Assembly (NCBI GenBank): GCA_021234155.1
Contig: JAJEKV010000006.1
Span: forward strand, 10,441,317-10,505,316
From: Isoetes taiwanensis
Taxonomy: Eukaryota > Streptophyta > Lycopodiopsida > Isoetales > Isoetaceae
Reading direction: 5' to 3'
DNA: 64,000 nucleotides
Shown here: piece by piece, positions 46,000-57,840 of the stretch
How the letters are laid out: the number at the start of each line of letters is the position of its first letter
Position numbering within the stretch: the first letter of the stretch is position 1
Notes under the pieces: model-generated
Seen by the model: only the letters and a program-made list of their open reading frames with translations
Told to the model about the DNA's origin: nothing
The model's database searches: none
Translations under genes and position numbers: made by a program

Positions 46000-47510
46000 G
46001 AACCGAATCGGGGAAATGGCCTTAAAAACTAAAACCGGGGCTTAAAAAGGTCGTTGAGCTTCTGGGCTTAGGCCATGGTGAAGGCGCCGCCGGCGCCGGG
46101 CGGCTAGGGTCGAGGCTACCGAGCCGGAATACTAAAATGAAAGCAAATGAGGTCCTCCTTTAAAACAATGGGGCATAACTAACTTTTTGGCCGCTATCGT
46201 CCGGACCACGCGGCAGCGGCAGTGGCCCGGTCGCCCAGCGCCCATGCCCGCCAAGTTTCCATGCCCGCCATGCCTCGGCGGAGCGGTCCAGCGGCATGCC
46301 CGGCCATGCCCATGGCGTCCAGACCATGCCCTACCAAAATTGAATTTTGAAATTCGAATATTCCGCCCCTCTTACCGCCAGCCCAAATTTGAAACATAGA
46401 ATTCAAAAATCGCTCGTAATTTGAAAATTTGCCACCACAAAATTTAAAATTCCGCTCGCGGAATTGAAATTTGGCTGCCACTTGTCCGAAGTCGAATGGT
46501 CCGCTTTTAAAATTGTACTTTGCATTTAAAGCTCCCTCTTTGTCGCCGTTCTTCCTCTTAAGGCGACCATGCCACGACGCAGACGTTTTTCGTACGCGAT
46601 TCGAGCTTCCAGATCCGCTCGTTCGTTTTTTTACCTTCGCGATAAGGCGCTCAAAGCTTCGCCAGAGGCAAACTTTGTCGCGTCTTTGTCGGCCGCTTTC
46701 TTCTTGGCCACGAAATCCCGGTGATTCTTGGCTTTCTTCTTGGCCAGTTCTCTGCGAGGAATTCATCTGGCGGGATTAGCTTCTTTTCCTGTTCCATCTA
46801 CTGCTCGAGTACATACCACCATGGATCTATCTAATATCAAGTAAGTCCACTATTTCTGGTAGGAATAATGTTCTGGTAGGTGTAGCGTGTTCAAATGCTG
46901 AATTTCATAATCGCGGGGACACGTAAACTTGGTTTCACTTGCGAGTTTGCAGTTATGCCCATGTTATGCATGCCCGCTTATTGACACATATACAAAGAAT
47001 GGGAGCAAGAATGCATAACATAGGCACCTCGCGGTAGATTTTGTGATGGAGCTTAGTCAAATCGCCTCATGGCTCCACTTGATCAAATGGCCCGTATGCC
47101 ATTCATTCCAAATACCCTTTAAAATGGTGTATTTGGTAAATTGGCCATGGCTTCATTCGGGTTGAACATGGTGCAAGGTTGAAATGTTGTGAATTTGAAG
47201 CTAAATGCGCCATGCGCCATTTGGATCGAAACGGTGCACTTCGGATCAAATGCGCCATGCGCTATTTGTTCCAAATTCACACATCCACGTTGCCATGGGT
47301 TTGAATTTGGATCAAATGGCCATGCATGGCCATTTTGATCCAAACGTTTCTGTCAAGCGACTAAAGTTTTCATGGCTTCATTTAGCTCCAAAGTTAGACC
47401 AAAATTTTGTCTTCTATACTAAATGGCCACTTTTGCTTGTTTATTGCTTATTTTTCGCCTAATTCATATGTTCTAAAAAGTTTCAGCCTTGATTGAAACA
47501 GTTCAATTTT
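46000..47510. other. Mixed low-complexity DNA with palindrome remnants
   Basis: 46,080-46,110 is a GGCGCCGCCGGCGCC GC patch. 46,320-46,500 is rich in GAATTTGAAATT-type palindromes. 47,050-47,345 carries degraded relatives of the GGCGCC palindrome (AAATGCGCCATGCGCCATTT at 47,203, AAATGCGCCATGCGCTATTT at 47,249, AAATGGCCATGCATGGCCAT at 47,313). A 190-codon minus frame at 46,194-46,766 is basic and partly repeat-derived; without motifs I do not call it a gene. Confidence 0.5.
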
Positions 47511-47529
47511 CCTGTACAACCTATTAAAT

Positions 47530-47745
47530 TAGGAAGCACAATTGTTGCCCGGGGACATATTTTGAATAGAACCACTCTTCATGGGAAGGAAATAGATCCA
47601 ATTGAGGTCCTTGAGTCCCGGATCCCATCGACGAGCTTCGGTCCCCGCTGGAGGGGCGGATAACATTGGTGAGGCGGTAGGCACATTCATTCGGTGGCCT
47701 AAGAGGGATGTAAAACCAAATGAGTGGCCCCTCAAGTGAAGATAT
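47530..47745 (+). pseudogene. DUF8039-like domain fragment
   Basis: The plus strand reads GSTIVARGHILNRTTLHGKE, then IDPIEVLES, and after a frame change DNIGEAVGTFIRWPKRDVKP. This resembles the VARGxV...HGxxL...V..V...T.GDAVGTFxxWP pattern of the domain that accompanies plant CACTA/EnSpm-type genes (DUF8039, from memory). It ends just before the next ORF and may be the 3' part of one element or the 5' part of the following gene. Confidence 0.4.
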
Positions 47746-47942
47746 CGTCTTGAGATCCCTCAATTTGCCCTCTTCACAAGAGGATTCATCTAGTAGTCCA
47801 CCATCTCGCCAAGAGTCTCACGGACATCGGTTTTCATCGCTCACTGCGTGGTGAACCAAGCAATACAGCAACAAATGAAGAAGACGAGATAGTAGAGGAG
47901 ATTGGAGGTCATGAGAATCTAGCTGCCCGTCTTGGTCTCAGG

Positions 47943-50703
47943 TTGTTTAAGCCTGAAGATGAGACAGTCTACTACTCCAGAACAGATCTACTAGGTTTGC
48001 CATGCTACATTCTTCACTCCTGCATTGGATCTAAATATTCGAGGCTTAATATAGTCTTTAGTGATCCTCAGGATGCTATAGACGATGAGTTCTTGGGTGT
48101 ATCAAAGGTCGGGCTTACAGTGGGTAACATAATAGATCCAACGGGAAACCAAAACATCAGGTCATGTCATGCTTGTGCTGAGAGGCCTATAGCTAACAGT
48201 TTAGTAACCTGGGAGACCCATGATGTTTTGCTTCATGATGGTAGGACAGTTTCACAACATTTACAAGCTCGAGCTGCTCTCGAACATGATGACTCAGAAG
48301 TTGAGTGCTTGGAAGCTGATGTTGAGAAGCAATTCAAGAGGAAAAGGAAATATAACTATGTGAAGAGGGTCAGGAGGGAACCAAAGGGGGATAGCGAGTG
48401 AGAGGATGTGCGCTTCCAAGTCAATCAAGAGTGCTCTAAAATCAACATGCCGCAAGAAGGGACTAATGTGTCAAAAAAGCGAGCCGAGAGCAAGTATGTG
48501 CCTTAAGAAAAGAATTTTATTCTCAATCAAGCAAAGTGCGGGGATTACGCTTTTGTTTTTGATGTGTTGAGTGTAACTTATACAGGCAGCCGGAGGCTTA
48601 AAAGTAGTGGTCTCGGAGTGGAGTCTTTGTCAACCGCGCATGGCGCTGGCTCTAGGAGTTGCTTTCGATCCACGCTTTATAGTTGGAGGAAGAGGTTCGA
48701 GTTAGGTGGAAAAACGGTGAGCATGGTATCTACGTGCTCTAAGAAGCCTAGATCTGCGGACACTAGCTACGAAAGTGTGCTTGATACCTTCATTAGTGAG
48801 AATGCGGAGAGCATTCCACATAGAAGCAAAAAGGAAAGGATGATATAAGGGAGAATGTTCAAGAAACTTCCTTCCATCCTTAATAAGAAGAGCATACATA
48901 AGGAAGTGGGTGCGTGGGTGGAAGAATTGCGGAGAAAGAGTGTAACCTTGCCCTCTTTTTTACAATATTTGGAAGAAAGAGTTTCCAGACGTCAAGATAG
49001 CAAAAATACAAAAGCATTCTCCAAGTGTAACATATGTGTAGTCATCAAGCAAAAATTGGAAAGAACAAAAGATACAAGGGAGAGGCGCTAACCTTTCAAT
49101 TCAACGGCGGGCACATATGTTGGAACAACGTTCTGTAGGAGTCAATATTGGCATTGGCGTGCATTATCACATCGTTCGCCGAAAAGTCACCTTTGCATAA
49201 TACATGATAAGATGGATCAGGTCAAAACACTCACACCAAGAAGTCACCATCTCGCAAAAACTGTTTTGGAGAGGAGATCGCTTGAAGAGCAACAGACAGA
49301 GCATTGACACATGGTCATGGTGGGCCGGGCTTATGGCCATTTTCTCTCTTGATCTTTGGAAGGATGACTCAAACTTTCATGTTGGATCACTCTCTAGGAT
49401 CCTACACTATCTTGAGTTGCGGAAGAAGACAAGTGCGGTGATACGTGCGGAGGAAGGAACTCTGATTGCAAATTGATGCAAGCCTAAAAGATACTCGACC
49501 ACCGCAAAGATAAGCTAGCCGCGAGACACAAGAGAAGATGCCTTCATCTTCTCCGCCAACTTAGAAGGCTTCAAACCTCTTCCTCGAAATCTCTACTTAC
49601 GGTTGGATAATGCATCGGGTCAAAATAAAATAGATATGTGTTCTCCTACCTCTCTTATTTGACATGGCTTAAGGTATTCGATGAGATTCAGGTTGGATTC
49701 ATGATGGTTGGGCATACTCATGATGATATTGACGCATTGTTTGGGAACTTTTCGGCGTTAATGAGTTCATCGGATGCTCTAACTTTGCCCCACGAGTTGC
49801 TTTACTTGTTTAGCAAGTGCAATGCAAAGTCTCCTGTTCCCATATTTTGTGGATGAAGTTCAGATTGGAAAGGCTTTGTCAAGGGATATATCCCCGATAA
49901 AGGCCAACGTCTAACAGGTCATACCGACCCATTGCTATTCGATTTAAAATGGATGGGAAATGGCCCATTATGCAATATAAGATCGGCCAACCCATAAAGA
50001 GTGGATTCAGGAAAAAGGAATAAGAATGTGGAAGGAGGATGAAAATGGTGAGCCAACGTTACCAACAGGGGTGCCTAAAAATATCCCTCCAAGGAAGACA
50101 TTGAAAGATCTCCCCGGCTTTGCGCGACAAAGATCGCAAGTACATAGCATTATGGAATTCCTTACGCAAAAATCAGGAAGATAGTGTGTTTGCAACGACG
50201 ATTACAAAGCAACTATGGACACCGAGGCGAGATTCTTTTGTGTTTGGAAGATGTATCTCCAGGCGACCTCAAAATGACAACTTTTGGTTGCGTACAAGGC
50301 AAGAACCTCTACAAGCTGCATTTACTCCAGAGGTCGATGAAGCCGCTGTGCTTGTAAGACCTTTGCCTCACGTATTGTGGGCCAGCAGATGGGATCAGTG
50401 TTGCCTATGGATGAGTTTGATCCTCATGCACATGTTACGAAAGGTATGTTCGTTTTAGTCCGACACGAGGCGATGAAACTCCAGCGTGGTTGGGCTTTGA
50501 CGAAAGAAGATGCCATCCTAGATCCGAGTCTACCAATTATGGTCACATTTATGTATCATGGTGGATGCCTCGTTGGTCGTGACTATACAGGTTGCTTAAC
50601 TAAGCGTTGGCGACCCAATCCATCAGATCCATCAAGGTATGAGAAGTTAGATGCCATACATTATGCATGGGATGCAAATGGCAAAAGACCAGAAGGCTGT
50701 TGA
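47943..50703 (+). pseudogene. Frameshifted transposon-type gene with DUF7869-like domain
   Basis: An open piece (47,943-48,401, FKPEDETVYYSRTDLLGLPC; in-frame sequence extends further upstream without ATG) is followed by frame-shifting pieces. FYNIWKKEFPDVKIAKIQKH and FSKCNICVVIKQKLER lie near 48,960-49,060, and HDKMDQVKTLTPRSHHLAK from 49,203. LRLDNASGQNK (about 49,590) then precedes FMMVGHTHDDIDALFGNFS (49,695-49,760). DNxxGxNKN followed by GHTHDDIDxxF is the hallmark of the DUF7869 family, found in transposon-like proteins of plants and animals. The end reads RGWALTKEDAILDP... and PEGC with a stop at 50,701. At least four frame changes make it a pseudogene or a badly assembled gene. Its biochemical function is unknown; the Asp/His pattern suggests a nuclease-like active site, which is inference. 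Confidence 0.6.
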
Positions 50704-51279
50704 TTCCAAAATACATTGTTGACATGTGGGGGACATAGCATTAGCTAAAAGCTCTCAATCTCAGTCATGTTCTCGATAATCATGTATGTAATTTTTTTTG
50801 CTATAATACTTAAGCATTTTGGACAATTAATACGTTGTCGATACATCCTAATTTATGCTTATACTAACATCCTTACATCTATTATAATAGGTGTTTAATA
50901 CACATCATTACATCGATGCACACATTATTGATGGCATACATATAATTTAGATGCACATATTATTGATGGCATTATAGAGTCGATGATTCACTCATCATCA
51001 ATCCTCGCTATTGTGATCGTGATTCAGCTCGTAGGCATGGGCTCGGGAACCCAAAGAAGATGGATCACAACACGAGTAAGGCGGGGCAATCACACTCCAC
51101 GACCTTCGCTTTGGATTGTAAGTAAGGATCCGCTTAACACCTTTACGTGTCAGCGATTAATATCATTGTAGCTCATGGAGCAAAGAATGGTCTCAAACTG
51201 ATCATCATAAATATTATAAGCCATGATGGGAGATGAATGACTTTACCGAATGGAGCTGCTTTTATAGTCGTTATAGAAT
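50704..51279. other. 3' flank of the DUF7869-type gene
   Basis: AT-rich DNA. 'ATTATTGATGGCAT' and 'GATGCACA' motifs are repeated near 50,915-50,975. No gene is recognised. Confidence 0.5.
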
Positions 51280-51397
51280 TATTGGTATAATACTTCAGCA
51301 TTATTGGTATTATAACGTGAGCATTATTGGTATTATCGTCGGCATTATTGGTATTATACTTCAACATTATTGGTATTATACTTCAACATTATTGGAT
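51280..51397. repeat. AT-rich short tandem repeat, copy 2
   Basis: Five imperfect units of about 24 bp around CATTATTGGTATTATACTTC, matching the start of copy 1. Confidence 0.8.
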
Positions 51398-51439
51398 TCA
51401 GTAGCTATAAATTCTTTTACCTTGTTTTCACTTCTCACT

Positions 51440-51960
51440 TTTCATCCTTGCTTCTTGCTCCTTCATATTCCTTGTTCCTTGATCTTCTTGCTACTTGATC
51501 TTCCTTGTTCCTTGATCTTCTTGCTACTTGATCTTCCTTGTTCATTGCTTCTGGCTACTTGATCTTGATCCTTGTTCCTTGCTACTTCATTCCCGTGCTC
51601 CTTCCTACTTGATCTTGTTCCTTGCTCTTGATCTTGCTACTTGCTACTTGATCTTGATCCTTGTTCCTTGCTACTTCATTCCCGTGCTCCTTCCTACTTG
51701 ATCTTGTTCCTTGATCTTGATCTTGCTACTTGATCTTGTTCCTTGCTACTTGATCTTGATCCTTGCTTCTTGCTCCTTGATCTTCCTTGTTCCTTGATCT
51801 TCTTGCTACTTGATCTTCCTTGTTCATTGCTTCTTGCTACTTGATCTTGATCCTTGTTCCTTGCTACTTCATTCCCGTGCTCCATGCTACTTGATCTTGT
51901 TGCTTGCTCTTGAACTTGCTACTTGCTCTGCTCCGTGTTCCTTGCTCCGTCGGTGATCCT
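51440..51960. repeat. CTTGATCTTG minisatellite, copy 2
   Basis: Same motif as 19,975-20,395 with a longer array. It has a higher-order period of roughly 110-120 bp: the phrase TTGCTACTTCATTCCCGTGC recurs near 51,578, 51,668 and 51,860. Confidence 0.85.
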
Positions 51961-51975
51961 TGCTTGCTTTTTTAA

Positions 51976-52266
51976 ATGATTGGACCCAATCCTCCCTGGG
52001 CTACTCCAGAAGGCCTGCAAGCATGCCCCAGGCATTCTGTGCGGCCTGGAATGGATGAGCTATGGGACCATTTCTTGGAGTGGAGGTTGCGCCACAGTCC
52101 CACCAAGGAGCTTACAATGGAGTTGATCAACTTCATTCAGAGCGATTTGATTGTGGTCATGAGCCAGCGATGGAAATTAATCCATCCCGAATGTTATAGG
52201 AGACTTGCAATGAGGGGAATGCTTGACCCCCCTCCTTATCTCGGGCCGAGATGCTACAGCAATTGA
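51976..52266 (+). CDS. Repeat-borne 96-residue ORF, unrecognised
   Basis: ATG to TGA, reading MIGPNPPWATPEGL...GMDELWDHFLEWRLRHSPTK...LINFIQSDLIVVMSQRWKLI. It is open here but broken in the sister copy. A further coding-looking stretch in another frame downstream (about 52,303-52,450) reads IHIEFIHEISKGQMYGLIRV then FVELGPLFFREYYPVELLF, so the 96-residue product may be one exon of a longer protein. It has no signal peptide or known motif. It is likely part of a mobile element; function unknown. Confidence 0.45.
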   Translation: MIGPNPPWATPEGLQACPRHSVRPGMDELWDHFLEWRLRHSPTKELTMELINFIQSDLIVVMSQRWKLIHPECYRRLAMRGMLDPPPYLGPRCYSN

Positions 52267-52688
52267 GGCCTCTTCTTTCGTCTTTGGATATTTAGCACAC
52301 TCTCGGATGCATACATATCGAGTTCATTCATGAAATTTCTAAGGGACAGATGTATGGCCTTATTAGGGTGTACTATAATGAGTACAACGGTTTTGTGGAG
52401 TTGGGTCCGCTCTTCTTCCGTGAGTATTATCCCGTGGAATTACTTTTCTAATGACTAGGTACCCCATATGGTGGGAAGAATCAGCATGGGATGAGCGTGA
52501 GCTCTTGACTCCCTAACCCGTCGTGGGTTAGACCTGCATGCTTAAGGGAAAGGGAAGGGGAAGGGGTTAGGAACTTGGGGAAGGTTACTAGGGACATACA
52601 TAGTTCATACTTTGGTCTCTATTGTGTTTGGAAGTTGGTATATGATCACCGTGTTATTATGTTCTCTAAATATTCATGTATGTATGAT

Positions 52689-53559
52689 ACCTGCAGTGCT
52701 TGCGTGTATAGAACCCTGCATAAGGTCTATGATACGAGAGTAATTTGACACGTGTATACAACCCCCTGCATAAGGTCTATACAACCCCCATAATAAAAAA
52801 ATTCCAGTTTACTAAAAATTTTCCCATTATAATGAAATTGTGCTTAAAAAGGCCATAAAAGCATCCTTGAGCTTTACAGGAACAATTTGGTATTTGTCGC
52901 TTCTGCAATAAAAGAGACAAGATCAGACAAAGCTTCATCAACATGATTCTTGCAACAAGAATTCAGATGTTGTAATTAAGAAAAAACACAAACCACAACA
53001 TATCTGCTAGCTGCAGACATGCTATAGCAGATCTGTAAACAACTCTAAATAAAACCTAGCATAGCAGCAGATTCAAAAAACACTCTCAATACAACAATTA
53101 GAAGCTAGCAAACTTCAAATATCCAATAGAAGTTTTATCTAAACGGGTGTCATTTTGCAGATGACCATGATTACAGTTGCTAGTCGACATGCGGATGCTT
53201 ATTCTTTCACGATTTCTCTAACTGTCTTGGTCTTACCGTGCTTGACAGGCACTGCATATTATTCTCAAACTGTTGGAACCCTAGCAAAACCTAAAAACCA
53301 ACTGCAAAATGCTTTACCAGATAGATCTTTCGATGATTCCAGCCTTCATGGTGTCGGTCGTGATACTTAATGAACAAGTCACTCGCAACAGAAGAAAACG
53401 GCCATCCGTCAAACCTCTGTTCTTAACGGAGAAAGAAAAAGCCCTAACCAAATATTAGGGCTCCAAAAAAAGACCCAGACATCGCATCAGTTGTTACTTA
53501 TTAGAAAAAATAGAGAGAAGCAAGGAGCATATCTTGTTAACATCAGACTGACCTTTATA
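52689..53559. other. No gene recognised
   Basis: AT-rich single-copy-looking DNA. A CCCTGCATAAGGTCTAT phrase is repeated near 52,711 and 52,765. A 71-codon plus frame at 53,155-53,370 has no motif support. Confidence 0.5.
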
Positions 53560-53947
53560 CACTACAAAAAATTGCCCCACATTTACGGCGTCTATTACGG
53601 CGCCCGTGGGCGTCGTTTGAGCGTCGATGAACGACGTAAAAAGTCGATGAACGGCGCCTATAACGACGTCACGATCGCCGCGACGACGGGACGCTGTCGC
53701 TATATCGCTGCCGCAACCGCGCCTTAAAGCGACGACGCGGCGTGGCGTCGTTCAACGACGCCACGCGTTACCGCGGGCCACGCTGCCGGGCGACGGCGGG
53801 CGTCGGCTGAAGCGGAAGTTGCTCGGCGTGGCGTTTACGTGTTTGGCGTCGTTTAACGGCGTCCACGACATGGCAGCCCACGCGGCGGGCGGCCGGCGTT
53901 GGTTGTAGCCGTTTGTCGACGTGGCAGCCACGCAGCTTACGTGTATT
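53560..53947. mobile_element. Left terminus of CACTA element E2
   Basis: Begins CACTACAAAAAATTGCCCCA, the classical CACTA start, then CG-rich subterminal repeats (CGTCGTTTGAGCGTCGATGA, GTCGTTCAACGACGCC). It aligns with the inverted right end at 34,334. The left flank is ATA. It stops in a poly-T run at about 53,949-53,966, after which the duplicated block D1 starts. No right end with an ATA flank is seen up to 64,000. Confidence 0.75.
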
Positions 53948-54715
53948 AAATTTTTTTTTTTTTTTTTAATTATTAATAAATGATTTTTAAGTTAGCCACA
54001 TGTTGGCTTTCAAGTTAGCTACATCTTGGCTCCAAGTTGGCTACTTTATCGATTTCTTAAATTTGAAAGTCTAATGTTAATAACATCACTAAGTGAATGC
54101 ATAGCATGATGGCTTGGCGAAACTTACTCATAGCATGTGGTATAGGACCACAGGAGCATGTATCTTGGCTTAGCCAAACTCAGAACTACACTCAAAATAA
54201 GAAGTTTGAATAGTAGTGATCCATACTGCATTGACCAATGCACTTGAGCAAACCTAGGTGCGACATCTAAATAGTACCTAGGACTTCTTCAAATAATGGT
54301 ATTTAACTCCATCTAGCATCATTTATCATTGAATATTAAATTTGAGGATAAATGCAATATTTTGTAAGGTGGCTTTCTATTTCTCATGATAATATCAAGT
54401 CTTAAGTCTCATAGTATTCCAGATTATGCAGATAAATAACTGGAGAGCCTAGATTGTTCACATATATTATGAAATTCTAATATATAGAATGTTTAAAATA
54501 ATGAAATGTTTAGGGTAAGTATTTTGAAAACCCTAAACGTGCATAGTTTTGCATCATTCTACGGCCGCTGCCGCAAGCCTAAAGCTCGTTCTTGATTTCT
54601 TTTGCACGATCAATATGGGATGCCCAATTTGACCCCTTCTTTGAAGATTCATGACTCGCATGTTCTTATATGCTCTAAGAAAAGAACATAGCCAATTTCG
54701 CCCCGGCTTGAAAGC
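53948..54715. repeat. Duplicated block D1, first copy
   Basis: Almost identical to 56,388-57,151, starting after a poly-T tract with AATTATTAATAAATGATTTT / TATTATTAATAAATGATTTT and ending at TTGAAAGCTTATGT. Differences are few, mostly small indels near G/C runs. Confidence 0.9.
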
Positions 54716-54845
54716 TTATGTGGAAAACCCGACACGGTTTATTGAATCGTGAAGCATAGACATGCAATCGGTTACGCAATCCAGGTTTGCAAATGCTGAA
54801 ATACTTTGCATTATTTACCTTTATTTCATTTATATTATCTTTGCC

Positions 54846-55650
54846 ACGGGCTTTACTAAGATAGTTTATGAGCATATGGTTTTTAGATGTCTCCTTCTCT
54901 ACAGATACCTTGTGTAGGAGATTTTTTGTAAAAAGCCGCTGATTCCTTCTTATATTTGTCTCTATTACTAACGGAGGACAAAAGTGCTACATTGGGTGAA
55001 GGGCTATACGCCGAAAAAACCCAATGTACCTTTTGGCCCTCACAAATTTACCATTTTCATGCTAAATTTGTGTTGATTGGCTGCAGGTACGGGTTTTTTC
55101 CTCTCAATGTGGCGTCTTTTGTCTTGTGAAGTTTATTGTAGCTGGCAATGATGATGGAATCAAGTTAAAGATTATACAAATGGCGCTGTCCTTAAGTTAC
55201 AGGGATATTACTCTGCCTTTTTTTAAATTTATAGCTGGATCTATTACTTGGATAGACAAATGCTTGGATCCAATTATTTCTTCTATTTAAATTGAAGCAT
55301 TATGGTCATTTTGCACTAAATATAAATATGATAAACAGTTGATTCGATAACATTTGGCTGGTTAAATTATGAATTAGCCTGGCTATAATGGCAAAGGCCA
55401 TTATGGCATCAGAGGAATATCAGTCCCAAATTTATTACATTGGGTTGGAATTCTTAGTTCAAGAAAGAGTCATATTTGCTGTTTAAGGCTTATAAGACTA
55501 GGCTGGTTTTATATGCCTTGATAAGTGCCTGAGACTATGGATGTGGAGTACCATCCTGGATTAGCCTAGTCCATGTATGGATGGATAATACTACCAAGGG
55601 ATTGACCGAGGTAGATGATTGGGCTAGTATAGGCTAGTGCTGTCTGGGTT
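54846..55650. repeat. Duplicated block D2, first copy
   Basis: Nearly identical to 60,000-60,803, from GGCTTTACTAAGATAGTTTA to GCTAGTGCTGTCTGGG, both stopping at a poly-T run. No coding sequence is recognised. It contains the hairpin at 54,973-55,042. Confidence 0.9.
54973..55042. repeat. Hairpin-forming inverted repeat in D2
   Basis: Left arm GGAGGACAAAAGTGCTACAT+TGGGT and right arm ACCCAATGTACCTTTTGGCC+CTCA pair over about 20 bases with a loop of about 21 bases. The same hairpin occurs at 60,122-60,192 with changes in the loop and outer right arm. Confidence 0.6.
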
Positions 55651-56387
55651 TTTTTTAGATACTTCCATTCATTGGTTTTACCAGTGTTGCTCTTATCCTG
55701 TGGTCTATGGTACAACAGCAGATTCATATTTTGTCTCCATTTTATGATTTACTTTTACAATTGAAATGTGGAGTCTTATCTCATATGCATACTTATAAGT
55801 GGTGGATTTACATTTTTATAGGTAAAGCAAATACTACAGGATGACATTTGGTAATGAAGTGCCACTCGGCCTCATTTCCAATAAAGCAAATATTCCAGGA
55901 TGAGATTTGGTAATGAAATGCCACTCAACCTCATTTTTCAATAAATGAAATATTCCAGAATGATGTTGGCAATGAAGTGCCATTTGGCTTCATTTCTAGA
56001 ACATCTTCTGTCTTCTGCACTATGATAAATAAGAGCCATAGTGCTCATACATAGTGATCATACATGCAAGGGATAATTCCCCTTCTATGCCGTTTGGCTT
56101 AAAACTCTCAATAGTCATTTATGGACTGAGACACAGGAAATTGCAGCATGTTTTGATACATGAAATAGCAGCATACTTTGGCAAGCACAAAGTGAATTCA
56201 AACAACCTTCAATCATATACAAGAGATTGGAGCGGGTATAAAGAGATATTTATGTGCTCATTTCAATTTTTCTAATTATATTAATTGTGATTATAGGGTA
56301 AGGCATGACCCCTGCTGTAATGGTAGGGTCATGTCCACCCTATGATTACAAGAGGTCTGTCATATCCTACGGTAGGAGGTAGGATTT
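55651..56387. other. Sequence between tandem copies, with 60-bp triplet repeat
   Basis: No gene is recognised. At 55,822-56,000 a unit of about 60 bp (TAAAGCAAATATTCCAGGAT, GGTAATGAAGTGCCACT, CCTCATTTC) is present three times. Confidence 0.7.
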
Positions 56388-57151
56388 TTTTTTTTTTTTA
56401 TTATTAATAAATGATTTTTAAGTTAGCCACATGTTGGCTTTCAAGTTAGCTACATCTTGGCTCCAAGTTGGCTACTTACTGATTTCTTAAATTTGAAAGT
56501 CTAATGTTAATAACATCACTAAGTGAATGCATAGCATGATGGCTTGGCGAAACTTACTCATAGCATGTGGTATAGGACCACAGGAGCATGTATCTTGGCT
56601 TAGCCAAACTCAGAACTACACTCAAAATAAGAAGTTTGAATAGTAGTGATCCATACTGCATTGACCAATGCACTTGAGCAAACCTAGGTGCGACATCTAA
56701 ATAGTACCTAGGACTTCTTCAAATAATGGTATTTAACTCCATCTAGCATCATTTATCATTGAATATTAAATTTGAGGATAAATGCAATATTTTGTAAGGT
56801 GGCTTTCTATTTCTCATGATAATATCAAGTCTTAAGTCTCATAGTATTCCAGATTATGCAGATAAATAACTGGAGAGCCTAGATTGTTCACATATATTAT
56901 GAAATTCTAATATATAGAATGTTTAAAATAATGAAATGTTTAGGGTAAGTATTTTGAAAACCCTAAAGCGTGCATAGTTTTGCATCATTCTCTACGGTTT
57001 GCCGGACAAAGCCTAAAGCTCTGTTCTTGATTTCTTTTGCCTGATCAATATGGGATGCCCAATTTCGGCCCCTTCTTTGAAGATTCATGACTCCTGCATG
57101 TTCTTATATGCTCTAAGAAAAGAACATAGCCAATTTCGGCCCTGGCTTGAA
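56388..57151. repeat. Duplicated block D1, second copy
   Basis: Second copy of 53,948-54,715, again preceded by a poly-T run (56,385-56,399 region). A short minus frame (FQARAEIGYVLFLEHIRT) runs across it and, frameshifted, across the first copy; this hints at an old coding fragment that I cannot name. Confidence 0.9.
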
Positions 57152-57840
57152 AGCTTATGTATAAGTTTTTGTATACTGTATATTGAGATTTGCAAAATAC
57201 TATAAGGTTTGAAAGAATGTACTTAATGGTGTTAATTTTGTACATGTATTATAAATATATTTTTGGGGCTCTCGCTGCCCTACGTAACCCCCCGTGTGAA
57301 TATGCACCCAAACCAAAGGGGGTTTAAGGGGGATTTTAATTTAAATGTGTTAAATGCAATGGTTTGTGTTAATAATGTTAATGGTAGTTGTGTGTTGATT
57401 GATATATTAAAAAAAAATTTACGCCCTTCGGGCCCTAACTAAAGCAAACATAGGTAAACTTTATGTGCCAGTTAGCTTGTTTATGTAAGTATGTAAGTGC
57501 CAAGAAATATACACTATAGAGGTTGTTTATGTAAGTACATAAGTGCCAAAGAACAAACAACTGTAAGAATATAGTGATTTGCCAGTATTAGAATAAAGAT
57601 AAACAGATAAAAAACATATGGAAAGAATAAAGGGAACCATAATATAGGAGTTTTAATCGACATGCGTTTTACACATATGCCTTGGACAGTATGCTATGGC
57701 AATTGATAGGACGTCCAGATCCAATAACTGAAAAACCCCTATTAACGAAGAGAGAAATAAAGAGCAAATAAAGCCAATTACAGTACTTGCAATTAGAAGA
57801 GAATTATGGAACGCATATTCACACAATAGTAAAAGTCTTA

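Larger units (their letters stand above)
51280..52688 (+). repeat. Dispersed repeat, copy 2
   Basis: Direct copy of 19,882-21,127 with the same block order and a longer minisatellite. The 5' AT-rich array has five units here. The intact short ORF makes this the better-preserved copy. Confidence 0.85.

Noticed and set aside
46194-46766. 190-codon basic minus frame as a gene
   Set aside because: No motif; part of the frame is repetitive GAATTTGAAATT-type sequence and no splice or start context supports it.
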